A stretch of 64,000 bases of DNA from Agriotes lineatus (Eukaryota > Arthropoda > Insecta > Coleoptera > Elateridae). Every line of letters begins with the position of its first letter. Positions within the stretch are counted from its first letter, which is position 1. Location: positions 88,706-152,705 of the forward strand of contig CALNHX010003325.1 of NCBI GenBank assembly GCA_940337035.1, read 5' to 3'. Under the pieces are notes generated by a model that searched no databases, was not told where the DNA came from, and saw only the letters and a list, made by a program, of their open reading frames with translations. The translations under genes and the position numbers were made by a program. Positions 1-11,623 of this stretch are shown piece after piece.

Positions 1-225
1 ACAATCACAAGCTTCAAGGATTTTTTTAACACAAGCTGAGCCTAAAAGATACTTTTCCAATATTACCAGTAGCCACACAAAGACATTAAAATTAAAATTT
101 CAACTTATTTGATCAGATTTTATTTGCACCTGCTAGTTTTTGTACAGCAACAAGTCAACTTACAAGAAATGGATGAACAGGAGAGGATGAAAGGAAAAAA
201 TAATATAGTTATTCAAGAGTAGATA

Positions 226-640
226 TACAGTGTGTAAACAGAGGTGTTGAAGGCACTATTAAAAATTGCGAAGGATCAACTATATCTGTGGCCATGTACC
301 ATACTAATGTTCTTTGTTTTATTGTCCGCGCAGCGAGAGATTTGTGTTATACGTTTAGCAGTGTTGAAGTGTATCGTTGGCGGCACTGGCAGTCTTATGT
401 CAAATTTGAGGTTAGGTTTAGTTGGTTATTTGACCTAACGTACTAACTTCAAATTTGACATAAGACTACCAGTGCCACCAACAATACACTTCAGCACTGC
501 AAAACGTATAACACAAATCTCTCGCTGCGCGGACCATAAAACAAAGAACGTTGCTATGGTACATGACTACAGATATAGTTGATCTTTCGTAATTTTTAAC
601 AGTGCCTTTTCCATATGTATATTTATACTTACACACTGTA
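226..640. repeat. Long palindromic element P1 (centre-conserved family)
   Basis: Two arms of about 190 bp pair almost perfectly around a short centre near 420-440. The outer ends read TACAGTGTGTAA and its complement. The inner part carries the core shared with eight other loci (TATGTCAAATT, a GGTTAG-type stretch), and the middle arm contains ACGTTTAGCAGTG and its complement. The open frames in it are just the two strands of the palindrome. No transposase is present, so it is a non-autonomous foldback/MITE-type element. Confidence 0.85.
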
Positions 641-1256
641 GAGGATGGCATGATTGAAATATAGAAGAGTTACTACGGCACCCAACGTGGGGCTGTTTAA
701 AAGTACCATTAGACCATTACATTATACACGAGTCAATGTAAATTCTGATCACTTCCCACAGCAGAAATTTAACACGAGGTAATAGGACAAAAAGGCAGTG
801 AATACAAGAAGTATTAAATACAGAAAATATACGGGAAGCATACGCGGAGAAGCCAAAGATATAGAAGAAGCATGAAGCGATATAAAGAAGATAGTAGACA
901 AAGTGGCAGAAAAACACTTGAAGGCAGAAAAACACTTGAAGACAGAAAAAACTTAAGAGCAGAACCAAAGAACAGTAGAAACAAATGCTAACGTAATTAA
1001 CACAAGAAGAAAATGTGCAAAACAAATACAATGAAGCTTTGTAGGGAACAAAAAGAAAATATGAAATATCGACACAAAAACAAATACATCAGAAAACATT
1101 TTTTTTAGAAATAAAAGCGGAGAGCTCATGAAGAACATTACAAAAAATACAATATACAGAATGAGGTAACACTTAATGGTATTTGCATATATTTTTGATG
1201 TCATACAGTATGTAACGAGCCTGATTCATTTACCAGAGCTTCTTTTATTATATACG
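641..1256. other. Unassigned intron sequence with retroelement traces
   Basis: AT-rich sequence with no supportable gene. It holds a primer-binding-site-like stretch at 677-694 (separate entry) and a short A-rich tandem duplication near 908-950 (AAAAACACTTGAAG twice). The purine-rich sequence downstream could be a decayed gag region, but no frame stays open long enough to say so. Confidence 0.4.
677..694 (+). promoter_or_regulatory. tRNA-Lys-type primer-binding-site-like sequence
   Basis: GGCACCCAACGTGGGGCT differs at one base from the complement of the 3' end of insect tRNA-Lys (GGCGCCCAACGTGGGGCT), the primer used by many Ty3/gypsy-type elements. It would lie just inside a 5' LTR, but no matching LTR pair was found, so this is a candidate remnant. 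Confidence 0.4.
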
Positions 1257-1740
1257 TTAGAGTAAAGTTGTGCTGTACTTTTTATATTGTAGCAAAGTAA
1301 ACCGGAAGGAAGCTCTGACAGTGTTTTGCATTCTCTTTTGTGCATGCAGTAGCAACAACGCGCGGAGCTCCGTTACAAGAGAGGACAGACATGTGAAGCC
1401 TCGAAGTGAAATTGTGAGTGTACACGTTAGTGTGCTTAAAGAGCAGTCAATGCTTTGTTTCTTGGAGCTGAGATACAGCTTCGAGAGTGTAGTGCAACCT
1501 TGGAAGCAACACTGAGGGCTATATAAGCGACTGCACAGTGCAGTGATATTATTCGAGGAGTCCGATCTGGGTTTTTGCAAGCAACGACTGTGAAAACAGG
1601 TTAGTGAATGTAAAACCGATGTATTTGAGCAAATCTGTGATCCCGGACTAGCTGCTATCACATTTGAAGCAATTGAGAAACATTGCATCATCATTGAAAG
1701 CGGCGTCATGTGCGTAATCAAAATCGGTAATGGCTAAACT
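1257..1740 (+). promoter_or_regulatory. Promoter-like segment, possibly part of an LTR
   Basis: This relatively GC-rich segment contains a good TATA box (TATATAAG, 1520-1527). About 25-35 bases downstream there is a CAGTG/TCGAGG-rich stretch that could act as an initiator. A TATA box of this kind in isolated intron DNA is typical of LTR promoters, and the primer-site-like sequence at 677-694 fits loosely with that. The ends and any second LTR copy are not identifiable. The short open frames here show no recognisable domain. Confidence 0.3.
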
Positions 1741-2294
1741 CACGCCATTAAGTGAGTAGGAGCTGAATGTGAATTTGGCGAAGTGCGCGGAACGTATTCC
1801 GGCAAAATTCTGTTAGCATTGATATTTATGTTTTTTACTCTTTCTACACTGTACAAGCTGTAAATGCGTGTAGAACGTAACCTTTAACACGTAGCGATTT
1901 AATTAGATTTTACAGTTTATTATTGACGGCGTATAACGTTCGTAATTCATTTATGTGTGTATATCTTCATCTAGAGTACATAGCGTTGTATAAACAGCTT
2001 GGCTTTTATTCCTAGCAGAGTTTTATGGTTTATTTTCAGCATTATAGGTGTAAACAAGGCAGGCTCAGAGCACAGTGGTGTTGACAACCATAGCCACACT
2101 GAGGTAAAGGTCTTATGCATTTACGACCGAGTGAGCTAGCAAACAAAGAGCAATTTCAATTCAAAGTAACGTAGGATAGGGGATGATCTTCAATCATGTT
2201 TCGTATAAGACCAATATTCTTTTCGGCAACTGTAGTTTTTGGCTTAGGAGCTCGAAAGTTATCATTTAAGTAAAGTCGGCAGCAAAACCTTAAC
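1741..2294. other. Intron sequence, nothing recognised
   Basis: AT-rich DNA with no coding frame, TIR pair or tandem array that I could support. Confidence 0.5.
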
Positions 2295-2775
2295 TTTAAC
2301 CATCGCAGCTACCATGAAGCAGAAGATCAAAAGATCGATGCTTGGAGTGTCATTACGTGTCGAAGAACAAGCGTTACTCACGAGTTACATAGATAGCAAA
2401 GCTCAAATGGTGCTGGGCTGAGCAAGTGGCCCGGATGACATAAGGGAGATGGACAAAGAGGCTGTTGAGGTGGAAACCGCGAGCTGATAAGAGAAGCAGA
2501 GGACGACTGACCTCCCATGAAATTGACGAACAACATCAGACGAATGGCCAGCAATTGAATCCAGATGGCCAAAGTAGAGAGGAGCGGACAATGATGGGGG
2601 AGACTAGAGTGACTTGACGTCAATTTGACATATTTGTCCTTGATCGTTGTCCCCTCTCACTCTAAAGTGCTTTAGGGAGAGACAGGGTAACGATTTGTCC
2701 ATACGTTGGTAAAGGACAAATAAGTCAAATTGACATCTTGGCAGCCTAGGGGAGACCTATGTCCAGCAGCGGAAA
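2295..2775 (+). pseudogene. LINE endonuclease/RT C-terminal remnant
   Basis: With stops and frame breaks ignored, the plus strand reads KQKIKRSMLGVSLR followed by a decayed W-A/S-G-P/H module. Such a module ends many arthropod non-LTR retrotransposon ORF2 proteins (rMLGVSLRDR... KLKWxWAGHxAR... GRPxTRWxDD). The RT domain itself is absent, so this is a 5'-truncated, dead copy. A 144-bp MITE (2605-2748) sits inside it with an 8-bp target duplication; removing it rejoins the tail that resembles the usual C-terminus. Confidence 0.6.
2605..2748. mobile_element. 144-bp MITE with 8-bp TSD
   Basis: Terminal inverted repeats of about 37 bp with mismatches share GTCAATTTGAC and TATTTGTCCTT. Both sides are flanked by GGGGAGAC (2597-2604 and 2749-2756), an 8-bp target-site duplication of the kind hAT-type transposases make. 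There is no coding capacity. It lies inside the LINE tail at 2295-2775. Confidence 0.8.
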
Positions 2776-3280
2776 ATTTACATTGTCGAGACGTTATATG
2801 TCACAATGACATCAAGGCATCTTGTATTTTCAATTAATTTCAAAGTAATCGGCACACCTTACGCATTGTAGAAAGTTACTATAGGATCTTTCTAACTTTT
2901 CTGTGATTGTTTCTATAGAAATTTTCATTTAAAGGTTGTTTGGTCACATGCCCTGCCTGCATCGATTAATAAAAATTACGAAGCGTAGTTTTTAAATCAA
3001 CGTAAGCAATACTCACACACGATACGCAAGAGTTGCAAAAGTTCTTCGCAATTTAAATGTTTTTTCTAGGAACTAGGCGAATGTACTTCCTTACAATACA
3101 GCAATTTCATGTAAAAAACTTAAAATGAGCACAGTCTTTTGTTCCACAAAAATGCTTTATTTTTCCGTTTTACGTGTCATTCATAAAAAATTGTAGTAAT
3201 CAACAACATATGTTTTTGAAAAATAAAAAGAAGCATGCTGTGTTATTTGTCCAAGGTGCTGTGCTCACAATTGCAAAATA
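2776..3280. other. Intron sequence, nothing recognised
   Basis: AT-rich DNA. I see no gene, TIR pair or tandem repeat that I would defend. Confidence 0.5.
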
Positions 3281-3547
3281 ATGCGAAAGAATGAAGCATA
3301 TTCATATGCTATATTACAGAAAAACGACGATATAATGGAGAAAAAACAGGTAAGGAAGGAAAACAGGGAAAATGGCCAAAAACTATTAAAAATAAAACAG
3401 GAAAACGAGGAAATGAAAAAGGAAATAAAAGTCCTTAACGACGAAGTTGAAAACCTCACAAAACTTGCAAAGAAACAAAACAGCAGAATAGTAGATTATG
3501 CAATGAGGGAGAGAAATGCTTCGCCCTCAAGTCAGAAATTGCACTGA
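3281..3547 (+). pseudogene. Coiled-coil fragment, possibly a LINE N-terminal region
   Basis: An 88-codon frame is rich in K, E, N and Q with heptad-like spacing (ENEEMKKEIKVLNDEVENL), so it should form a coiled coil. Coils like this occur in ORF1 and at the N-terminus of ORF2 in some arthropod non-LTR elements, and LINE A endonuclease coding begins about 430 bp downstream. It may therefore be the 5' part of LINE A, separated by palindrome P2. A chance AT-rich frame is the alternative. Confidence 0.35.
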
Positions 3548-3711
3548 AGCAAAATAGCATTCTCTCCGAGTTGCATATACGATTTTTTTCACGTTGCAGG
3601 AAGATTTGAAACAAAAAACCCGTTTTTTTAAACGTCATTTATTGACATTTTAGTTACAATTATTTTAAAATTAGTAGTCTATGGTAAATTTTAAAGTTGG
3701 TGGCACTGTAA

Positions 3712-3848
3712 GTCATTATGACAAGAGCTCACAATTATGTCAAATTCAAGGTTAGCAGGTTAGATTTTGTGTCAGTTTGTGTCAAAACTGACGCAAAACC
3801 TAATCTGCTAACCTCGAATTATACATAATTGTTGTGTCAGTCATAATG
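3712..3848. repeat. Palindromic element P2 (centre-conserved family)
   Basis: Arms of about 65 bp pair around 3780. The inner arm is the shared core (GGTTAGCAGGTTAG, then TTTTGTGTCAG and its complement). The outer AGTCATTATGAC differs from the other copies. It is preceded by GGTGGCACTGTA, found at the same place in P3, P4 and P7. Confidence 0.75.
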
Positions 3849-3979
3849 AAAACTCCCTAGGGAAATTTTTGTCTTATTTAGTCTCTAGGGGGTAAATGTT
3901 TTACATCTGTCACAGTTTTGATGCTATAGCAACCGGTTGTGGAAAAAAATACAAAATAAATAGTAAAGATTTACTACGC

Positions 3980-4400
3980 ATGGGGAGCTGGAATGTGAGG
4001 GGAACTTTCTCGCCAGGAAGTCTTAAAAACTTAGTGAGTATTGTTCAGAAATACAGGATTGATGTCTTAACCCTTCAGGAAACAAAGCAGCTGGGATCAG
4101 AGATTACAGAGGCTGAAGACGTCACTTTCTTTAAAAGTGGTGGAGCTAACTGAATGCTAGGGACAGGGTTCATGGTACAAGAAAGAATACAAAATAAAGT
4201 AATGACATTTAGACCAGTATCAGAATGAATGTCAGTATTATAACCCCACATGCCCCGTTAGAAGAGAAAGAAGACATGGAAAAGGAACTAATAGAAAATG
4301 AATATAGCAGATTAGAAAATTATGACATTCAAATTGTTTTAGGGGAATTACAATGCAAAAGTAGGTAAAGGGGATATACCGGGTGACAATGAGATCAGGG
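3980..4400 (+). pseudogene. LINE A, endonuclease domain, first part
   Basis: The frame reads GSWNVRGTFSPGSLKNLV, then LTLQETKQL and SGGAN. This is the N-terminal half of an APE-type endonuclease (WNVR and QET active-site blocks) from an arthropod non-LTR retrotransposon. After stops at about 4151 and further breaks, the same protein can be followed through a decayed VLGDFNAKVGKGD-like block near 4335-4375, where it stops abruptly. The next expected block (PTVGLFS...ETNDNG) reappears at 9895. I infer one LINE copy opened by about 5.5 kb of later DNA. Confidence 0.7.
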
Positions 4401-5490
4401 CCATGTCTCGATCTCCTTTACTTATCAACGGATTTGAATGAAAATTGTTATAACTTATAAGGGTAATATAGTCCAGTCAAGTGGTGCTCAAAAAGGGCGA
4501 ATAGCGGACAGCTTTGATATTTGGTTCCTATATGTATTTTATTATATAATAAACATTACTAGCAACCAGTGAGACAAATGTCTCTTTTGGGTCACTGTAC
4601 ATGAATATCAGGTTTGCCAATAAAAATTTTGACCGGAAACATGTTTTTTTAAACTTGCGGCAGGCGCGCTGTTGTAAAAAGTACAACAGTCGAAATTTTC
4701 GCTAATTGCATGCATAATCTGCAAGCGACGGGCAGTAAACTTTAGGTATTCCTTTATTGTATTGTCTACCAGCAGGACATCCGGTCAGTACAGCTTCTGA
4801 AACTAATTTTAACGTATTTCTTGTCAATATAGGCTGACGGATGCGCAAGTTGCATATTTTACAACGCGCGCCTGCTCGTGTTATTCAATGTGAACAAATT
4901 GGTTATTTGAATTAGTGTAAACGACTTGCGTTAATAATACAATGCAACTATTTTTAGTAAATAAACTTCAGAATATTTTATTCATATATATAATACACAT
5001 ATATTGCTGGTAGGGCCTGGAAACTTCAGAAAACATTACGGCGCCGACATAGTCTCACTTAGAGTATAACGGGTCTCGTGCGCATGCGTGAGAATTCGAA
5101 TTCCGCTTTAAAAGCGAATTTTAAACTTGACCACTTCCCCATTGGGCGGACGACGCCGCCGCGCTTGCGCACAGCTCACCGTATACATGAAGGAGTTGGT
5201 TGTGTGTCTCACTTCATCGGTTAGTTTCCCACTCATAGCCGCTAGCAATATAGTAAGTATTAGATATATGATTTTAGTATACACAATAACATTGCATAAA
5301 TTTGGAAAATAACTATTACCCCCCGAATGCTGTAGCGAAAGAAAGGAGTATTACAGTCGTAATTAGTAATGTAAAATTAACCTTAATTTAATAATTAGCA
5401 ATATGCGTTACAATGTTAGGGTTTTTCCTATTCGAATTTATATTGTATTACGTGTTATTTTTTTTCAGTGTAGTAAGTGTATACATATTA
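4401..5490. other. Inserted repeat DNA between LINE A halves (left side)
   Basis: There is no gene. Sequence at about 4468-4640 recurs in the same orientation at about 9636-9750 (ATAGTCCAGT, TATTTGGTTCCTATATG, AATATCAGGTTTGCCAA), so this insertion is bounded by diverged direct repeats. Another shared block (ACAACGCGCGCCTGCTCGTG) near 4861 resembles 9416. CpG-rich sequence lies at 5040-5200. An LTR-like or duplicated repeat is possible, but no LTR ends are clear. Confidence 0.45.
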
Positions 5491-5768
5491 TACCGGGTGT
5501 CTTAAAATGAATTACATCTAGTATGCTTTGAATTTCCCAGAATGCAATCTAAAATTTTACTTGAAATTGGCAAGACTGTAAGTCTATGTCAAATTCAAGG
5601 TTAGTAGGTTAGGTTTTGCGTCAGTTTTGACACAGACTGACGCAAAACATAACCTGATAACGTCAAATTTGACATAGACTTACAGTCTTGCCATTTCAAG
5701 TAAAATTTAGATTGCATTATGGAAAATTCAAAGCATACTAGATGTAATTCATTTTAAGACACCGGGTA
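5491..5768. mobile_element. Palindromic element P3 (centre-conserved family)
   Basis: A near-perfect palindrome of about 278 bp. Its outer arms begin TACCGGGTGTCTTAAAATG (right end TACCCGG...) and run about 90 bp before reaching the shared core (TATGTCAAATTCAAGG, TTTTGCGTCAG). The outer arm is not found in the other family members. The ends and likely TA target resemble Tc1/mariner-derived MITEs. Confidence 0.85.
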
Positions 5769-5849
5769 ATTTCTCAGAACTCTTGTATCAGCGAGTTGAA
5801 ATTGTTTTAACACTGCATATATTTGATTAATATCTTTCTATTTATAAAT

Positions 5850-8437
5850 ATCAGTTACAGCCAGAACGGGAAATCAACAAGCAATAGGACATGGAACTCT
5901 AGAAGGTTCGGAGGAGAAACAGTAGTGAACAACAACGGAAGAAGAATGATAGAATACTGCATTAATAACCAATTGCTTATCGGAAACAGCCACTTCAACC
6001 ACAAAAAAATACATAAGATTACTTTTCAGGCGATAGGAAGAGAAGCAGAAAGCATTAACGATTACATAACATACAATAGGGAACTTAAATACGCCATCCT
6101 AGATATTAAAGTAATAAGAGGTGCAGAATTAAACACAGACCACAGACTTCTCATAACGGACACCAGATTATACAGCAGAAAACCAAAAAGACCAAGAAAA
6201 TATCAGAAAATCAAAATTAATGAACTAAGAAAACCGGAGAAGGTGAACAATACAAAGAAAAACTGGACGAAGCCCTAGAAAGATGGAAAATAGAAGAAGC
6301 AGCGGATGAACAATCATGGAACATGGAAAAAAAGTGGACAACACTGAAGAAAGAAATACTAAACAAGCAGAAACGATCTGCGGAAAAACTGTAGTGAAGG
6401 ATAACCAGAAAAGGACCCGCTGGTGAATGAGGATGTTAAACAAAAAATAAGCAACAAAAAGAGTGCCTGGAAAATATACATAAGAACCAAGAGAGAATGC
6501 GATAGGCAATACTACATTGAAAAGAGAAATGAGGCAAAAGAAGCAGTTCGAATAGCAAATCAAAACTCGTGGAAGAGTTCGGAAGAGAACTGGAAACCAA
6601 ATTTAATGAAAATGACGGAAGGGAATTCTGGAAAGTAATTAAGGGACTAGAGGCAAATATGGAAAGCAGATATGGAGCATCAGAAACAATGAGGGGGAAA
6701 TAGAAGTAGAGAGAAAAGAGTTCTAGAAACATGGAGAAAACACCTAGAACACAAATTTAAAACACAAATAACGTGAGAAGAGGTGAAAGAAGGAGAACAA
6801 CTAGAGAAGAAGAGGAAGAAAGAGATGTAGAAAAAGAAGAAGTAGAAGAAGCGATAAAACAAATTAAGTTGGGAAAAGCAGCCGGAAGAGACGAAATAGC
6901 CCCAGAAATGGTTAATATGGAGGACTAAAAATGAAAGAGTGGATACAAGAAATATGCCAACTAGCATGGAAGGGCGAAACAATTCCCGAAGACTGGACGA
7001 AAACATAGTAGTTCCCATACATAAGCAAAGGGGACACGAATGACTGCAACAACTACAGAGCAATATGTCTATCATCTGTAATATCGAAATATATTCCAGA
7101 ATACTGAAAGAAGACTGAGAGAAGAGATAGAAGAAAAACTGGAGGAAGAACAGGCCGCTTTTAGACCCCAAAGACAAACCCAAGACCACATACACGTCCT
7201 AAGACTCGTTATAGAAAAGAAGCTGGAAAGGAACAAACCATTATACCTAGCTTTTATAGATATACATTCAGCGTTCGATACAATACCTAAGTTAAACATA
7301 TGGAAAGCATTAGAAGAACTAGAGGTAACACAAGAACTCCAACAGGCTATCAAGAATCTATACAAAGGGACAAAAGGAAGAATAAGAATAAAAGGACAGG
7401 AATCACAGAGTTTTAAAATGGAAATGGAATTAAGCAGGGTGATTCCTTGAGTCCGCTACTGTTCGTAGGCGTGATGAACCAAATTATTCAAGAATGTAAA
7501 GAACGCAGGTTCAATGTTAAAGTGGGTAATTGGAACCTAGAACCCATATATGTACAATGCCTTGTATATGCGGACGATATTGTGTTACTTGCAGAGTCAC
7601 CAGAAAATTGCAGCAAATAGTAGACAGATGGAATAGAGCAATAAAGAGATGGGGAATGACAATTAATACAAATAAGAGTAAAGTGATGGCTATAGAAAAA
7701 ACACGGAAAGCACGAAAATACAAGGATAACATGTGACGGAAAAGAGCTAGGATGGGTGGACAATTACGAATATCTAGGAACCACAATAAGTAAGAATGGA
7801 ACAACTGATCAAGAGATATTAAACAGAACAAACAAAGCAAGCAAAGTATACTACGCCCTAAATAAAACGGTCATAGGAAAGAAGGAAGTAAATAACACAA
7901 CTAAACTAGAATATACAAAAGTGTATATATACCTACTCTAACATATGGATCAGAAACATGGACAATTCAGGACAAAATAAGAAGCCGAATAACTGCTGGA
8001 GAAATGAAATACTTAAGAAGAATGGTTGGAAGAACAAAAAGAGACCGAGTAAGAAACACAGTAACCAGAGAAGAAATGGACGTAGAGCCATTAATAACAG
8101 ACATCGAAAAAAGACAGTTAAGGTGGTACGGACATGTAGCGAGAATGGAAGGAACAGGGAACCGAGGCGAATACTGGAGGCAAGACCTGAAGGAAGGAGA
8201 TACAGAGGAAGGCCACGGCAGACATGGGAAGAGAGTTTGGCACAAAGGGTAGAACTCAGAGGAAAAGATCTAAGAGAGGTAAAGCGAATGGCTGCTGACC
8301 GGGGACAGATTTCGAAAATGGATAGAGGACCCGACGCTCTAAGGGCAAAAGGGAAAGGAAAAGAAGAAGAAGAGAAGTTACTTAGAACGCAATAAACAAG
8401 TTCCTGAGATATCTTGTAGAAATTTACATTATATATA
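5850..8437 (+). pseudogene. LINE B, 5'-truncated endonuclease/reverse transcriptase
   Basis: A second LINE sits inside the DNA that splits LINE A. Blocks in order: C-terminal half of an APE endonuclease (NNNGRRMIEYC, IHKITFQA, GAELNTDHRLLI; 5823-6278), a basic linker, RT fingers/palm (FIDIHSAFDTIP near 7250), the catalytic YADD in CLVYADDIVLLAES near 7565, a thumb region (KRWGMTINTNKSKVMAIEK, NYEYLGTTISKNG), and the C-terminal module (KYLRRMVGRTKRDR, RQLRWYGHVARM, GRPRQTWEES) ending near 8395. Several frameshifts and stops make it dead. The first half of the endonuclease is missing, as expected for a 5'-truncated insertion. Clade not assigned. Confidence 0.8.
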
Positions 8438-9344
8438 CAGTGTGGTCCATTAAGTGTGCAACAATGGGAAATTTTTTTATTAGTTGTACAATCGAAATTT
8501 AAATATTGCCAAAGTTGGTGCATGTTCGATAACCATATCAGATGCCCCTTAGAATGGCTTCAAGTCAAACAATATACAGGGCAGGACAAAAAATATGAAA
8601 TTCGTTTAAGAACAAAGTTACCTTATTTTCAAAAAATATAGCAAAATTTTATTGAGAAAAGTTGTTTAGAATTAAAGTTATGCTCAAATACAAAGTCACG
8701 GCCTCCTATTCGAATTTTGATTCTTTTTTGGAAAATTTTGTATCACCCCCGTATGATACATATTTTTATTATTTTGATTTTATATGTATTTAAAGTAGCC
8801 ACAACCACATCCCTTTTAAATAAGTTTTAGCAACTTGAAGCGTATTTGTAAAATTTACTTGGATTTATATTTTTTTTAGGTAAGCGTCCACTTATGTTTG
8901 TTGCAACGATATTTAACAGAACTTTAGAATTTCGCAAATATTCTTTTTAACAAGGCAAATGCTTTACTAATAATAATTTACATATGAAAAACTCTTAATA
9001 AAATCAGAATAATAAAAATATGTATCATACGGGGATAATACAAAATTTTACAAAAAAGAATCAAAATTCGAATAGGAGGCCGTGACTTTGTAGTTGAGCA
9101 TAACTTTTGATTCTAAACAACTTTTCTCAATAAAATTTTGCTATATTTTTTTAAATAAGGTAACTTTATTCTTGAACGAATTACATATTTTTTGTCCTGC
9201 CCTGTATATTGTTTGATTTGAAGCCATTCTAAGGGCATCTGATATGGTTATCGAACATGCACTAACTTTTAGCGGTATTTAAATTTCGGTTTTACAACTA
9301 ATAAAAAAATATCCCATTTGTTGCACACTTAATGGACCACACTG
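8438..9344. mobile_element. 907-bp long inverted repeat element with TA target
   Basis: Arms of about 335 bp (8438-8775 and 9005-9344) are highly complementary and flank a spacer of about 230 bp. Ends are CAGTGTGGTCCATTAAGTG and its complement, with TA on both outer sides (8436-8437, 9345-9346), matching Tc1/mariner-type insertion. No transposase is present. It lies in the 3' tail of LINE B, where GAAATTTACATT occurs on both flanks. The pre-mRNA of the host gene would contain this as a long double-stranded stem. Confidence 0.85.
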
Positions 9345-9892
9345 TATATATATATAATCGATTATATAGAAATTTACATTAAAATTTTTGCAAACTGTAT
9401 ATGTTGAAAAAAATACAACACGCGCCCGCTTGTGTTATAAAAGTTAAAAAGCCTGCCGGAAGGTTAAGCAAAAACGATGTAAAAAACAGGTTTGTTTTTA
9501 GTTTTTCTAAAATTAATCGAAATCTATCCATTTTTCGTAAATATTGAACCTATATGAAATGCAAAAGGATAAAATTTCCTACATTTTATGTACTTGAGGT
9601 TTTTTTCTCCGATCAATCGTTCAGCCGCGAAATTATAGTCCAGTTAAATGATAGAAAATAGGGGAAAGTTTTGGGGTTTTTATATTTGGTTCCTATATGT
9701 TTTTTGGGTTGCTGTACGCAAATATCAGGTTTGCCAACATTTCATTTATGAAGATTAATTTCATATACCATTTTTGATTTAGGAAAAATGGATAGTTTTC
9801 GAGTTACTTTGAAATAAACTGGGATAATAGTATAGATAAAATACATCTTTTCTGAAAATTTCATTCAAATTTACCAACGTTTGGGTGTTCAT
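9345..9892. other. Inserted repeat DNA between LINE A halves (right side)
   Basis: Non-coding. It contains the second copy of the direct repeat described at 4468-4640 (here about 9636-9750) and a tract with ACACGCGCCCGCTTGTGTTA resembling 4861. The LINE A reading frame resumes just after it. Confidence 0.45.
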
Positions 9893-10121
9893 TTACTTAT
9901 GGTGGCCACCAACAGTAGGACTCTTTAGCATGTATGGGGAAACCAATGATAAGAGACAAAGAATAAGTTCCGCGGCTCAAAGAGATATGATTGTGAGAAG
10001 TTCACACTTCCAACATAAGGAAATACACAAAGGGAGATATATATCCCGTGATCAACAAACAATTAATCAAATAGACCATGTTTTTTTTAATTGGAACAAG
10101 GCATATGAAATTTATTACAAA
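9893..10121 (+). pseudogene. LINE A, endonuclease domain, second part
   Basis: The frame TVGLFSMYGETNDKRQR, SSHFQHKEIHKGRYIS and QTINQIDHVFF is the C-terminal half of the APE endonuclease and continues the protein interrupted at about 4385. It stops at a TA dinucleotide where a 1.5-kb TIR element is inserted; the expected next block (RGADADSNHFLL) appears immediately after that element. Confidence 0.75.
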
Positions 10122-10539
10122 TACAGGGTGTTATGGAATTGAGTGCAAATATTTTAACCCGTTAATAGAACTTGCTAAACTAAACAACTTCTCCATTTAT
10201 AATTTTTTTGAAAACGTCTTCAAAACTGAGTTAAAATTCAAAACAATTTTACTCAAAATGCATACCCGCTTGTGAAAATAACATTTTTTTTTCTATAGCA
10301 CATGTTAAAGTGTGCTTTTATCAACTCAAAACAAAAGGTCAAGTTTTACTTTAACAGCAAGGGTAGATAAAGTAGCACTTTAACATCAAGGATAGATAAA
10401 GTAATTTAATTTTCTAACTTTTGTTTAAATTAAATATGACAGCTTCGTATTATCGTAGCAACCCAATCTAGCTACTGACATTTTGAAATGTCATTGACTG
10501 TCCTTATTTTCTTATTAAATATATAAGTTCTTGCTATAG

Positions 10540-10675
10540 AAAAAAATATTGTATTATACACGAAGATAAAGTTATTTCTATCCACTCTTGAATCATTAAC
10601 GTCTCAACTTCGCCTCGACGTTAAACGATTTCACTCGTGGATAAAATTTAACTTTATCGTCTTGTATAATAAATT
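10540..10675. repeat. Imperfect hairpin unit
   Basis: About 135 bp fold on themselves: TATTATACACGAAGATAAAG pairs with CTTTATCGTCTTGTATAATA, then ATCCACTC with GAGTGGAT-like sequence, ending in a CTTCGCCTCGACG centre. It has the same architecture as the hairpins near 23.9, 41.9, 44.8, 50.1, 53.1 and 56.3 kb. Confidence 0.55.
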
Positions 10676-11249
10676 ACTAAATTTGATATGCAAACCAACA
10701 AAAACTGCATAAAGTACGTTTTTTTCTATAATAACTGTCAAAGTGTTACAATGTTGGTAGATGTATGAGTAAAACGCTAGGAAATTTTTATACCTCGTGT
10801 TGGTAGAATTTTTTCAAAATTATGGTTATGTGTCAATTTTGAATGTCAAAGTTTCTTAATTTGAACTCTTGACAAATTTAATTTTTTTACATGGAATCAA
10901 ACGTTCATTATGTTTATTTCAAATATTGTAAGTTTAATAATTAATAAATTTGCAATATTTTACTATGCTGTTTGTTTTACCCACTATTATGACATATCTG
11001 TCAAAATGACAAATAATTTTTTTAGTGGCAAAAAAGAACCAAAATCTATGTACCAACATTATTAAAACTAGGGACCCGGCAGGAATGCAACTTATCCCGT
11101 AGAAAGTTGACCTTGAAAATTATTATAGAAAAAAAAGGACTAGGTACTGATAAAAGCTTTACTTCACATCTGGTCACCAAGGTACCTTATCAATTGAGGT
11201 AGGTAAGTTATTGACCGCATGTTTTTTGTGCAAGAACTTTGCAGTTTTA

Positions 11250-11440
11250 GGCTCGATCCACACTATCGGGCTGCTCTCGTTCGATCTCGCTCCGCTCAAA
11301 TATTTATACATTGTTAGCAATGGGCACATTCACACTATCGGTAACGCTCAAGCTCAGGTCGTGCCTATAGCTAACAATGTATAAAAAATTGAGCGGAGCG
11401 AGATCGAAACGAGAGTAGCCCGATAGTGTGGATCGAGCTT
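11250..11440. mobile_element. Palindromic MITE of about 190 bp
   Basis: Arms of about 75 bp (GCTCGATCCACACTATCGGG, then CTCTCGTTCGATCTCGCTCC and complements) enclose a loop with a second CACACTATCGG. It is GC-rich against AT-rich surroundings and non-coding. It lies inside the element at 10124-11621. Confidence 0.7.
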
Positions 11441-11623
11441 AATATACTTGTGTCGTTCACTTTTAACTTAGTTTTGCTTACCAAGCGGCTAGTCAAATTT
11501 AGGGGAGATAAATGATTGAGAAAATATGCTATTAAATGAAAAACGATAAATAGAAAAGTTGTTCATTTTGGTGAGCTTTATCACTGGTTAAAATATTTGC
11601 ACTCATTTCCATAACACCCTGTA

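Larger units (their letters stand above)
10124..11621. mobile_element. 1.5-kb TIR element with TA target, inside LINE A
   Basis: The termini CAGGGTGTTATGGAA pair over about 85 bp with mismatches (also TGAGTGCAAATATTTTAACC) and are flanked by TA at 10122-10123 and 11622-11623. No transposase coding survives. Contents: a near-duplicate tract at 10345-10395 (GGGTAGATAAAGTA and GGATAGATAAAGTA), an imperfect hairpin at 10540-10675, and a 190-bp palindrome at 11250-11440. The 151-codon reverse-strand frame near 11532-11987 crosses the right end and is not a gene. Confidence 0.8.

Noticed and set aside
244..651. Two small proteins at 244-438 and 466-651 with similar sequence
   Set aside because: Their similarity is only the result of the palindrome being read on its two strands.
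7933..8523. 196-codon minus-strand frame
   Set aside because: Antisense to the C-terminal module of LINE B; the sense strand carries the known motifs.
4468..9750. LTR retrotransposon bounded by the direct repeats at 4468 and 9636
   Set aside because: The repeats are diverged, lack TG...CA ends, primer site and gag-pol; the DNA between them is a different LINE and MITEs.
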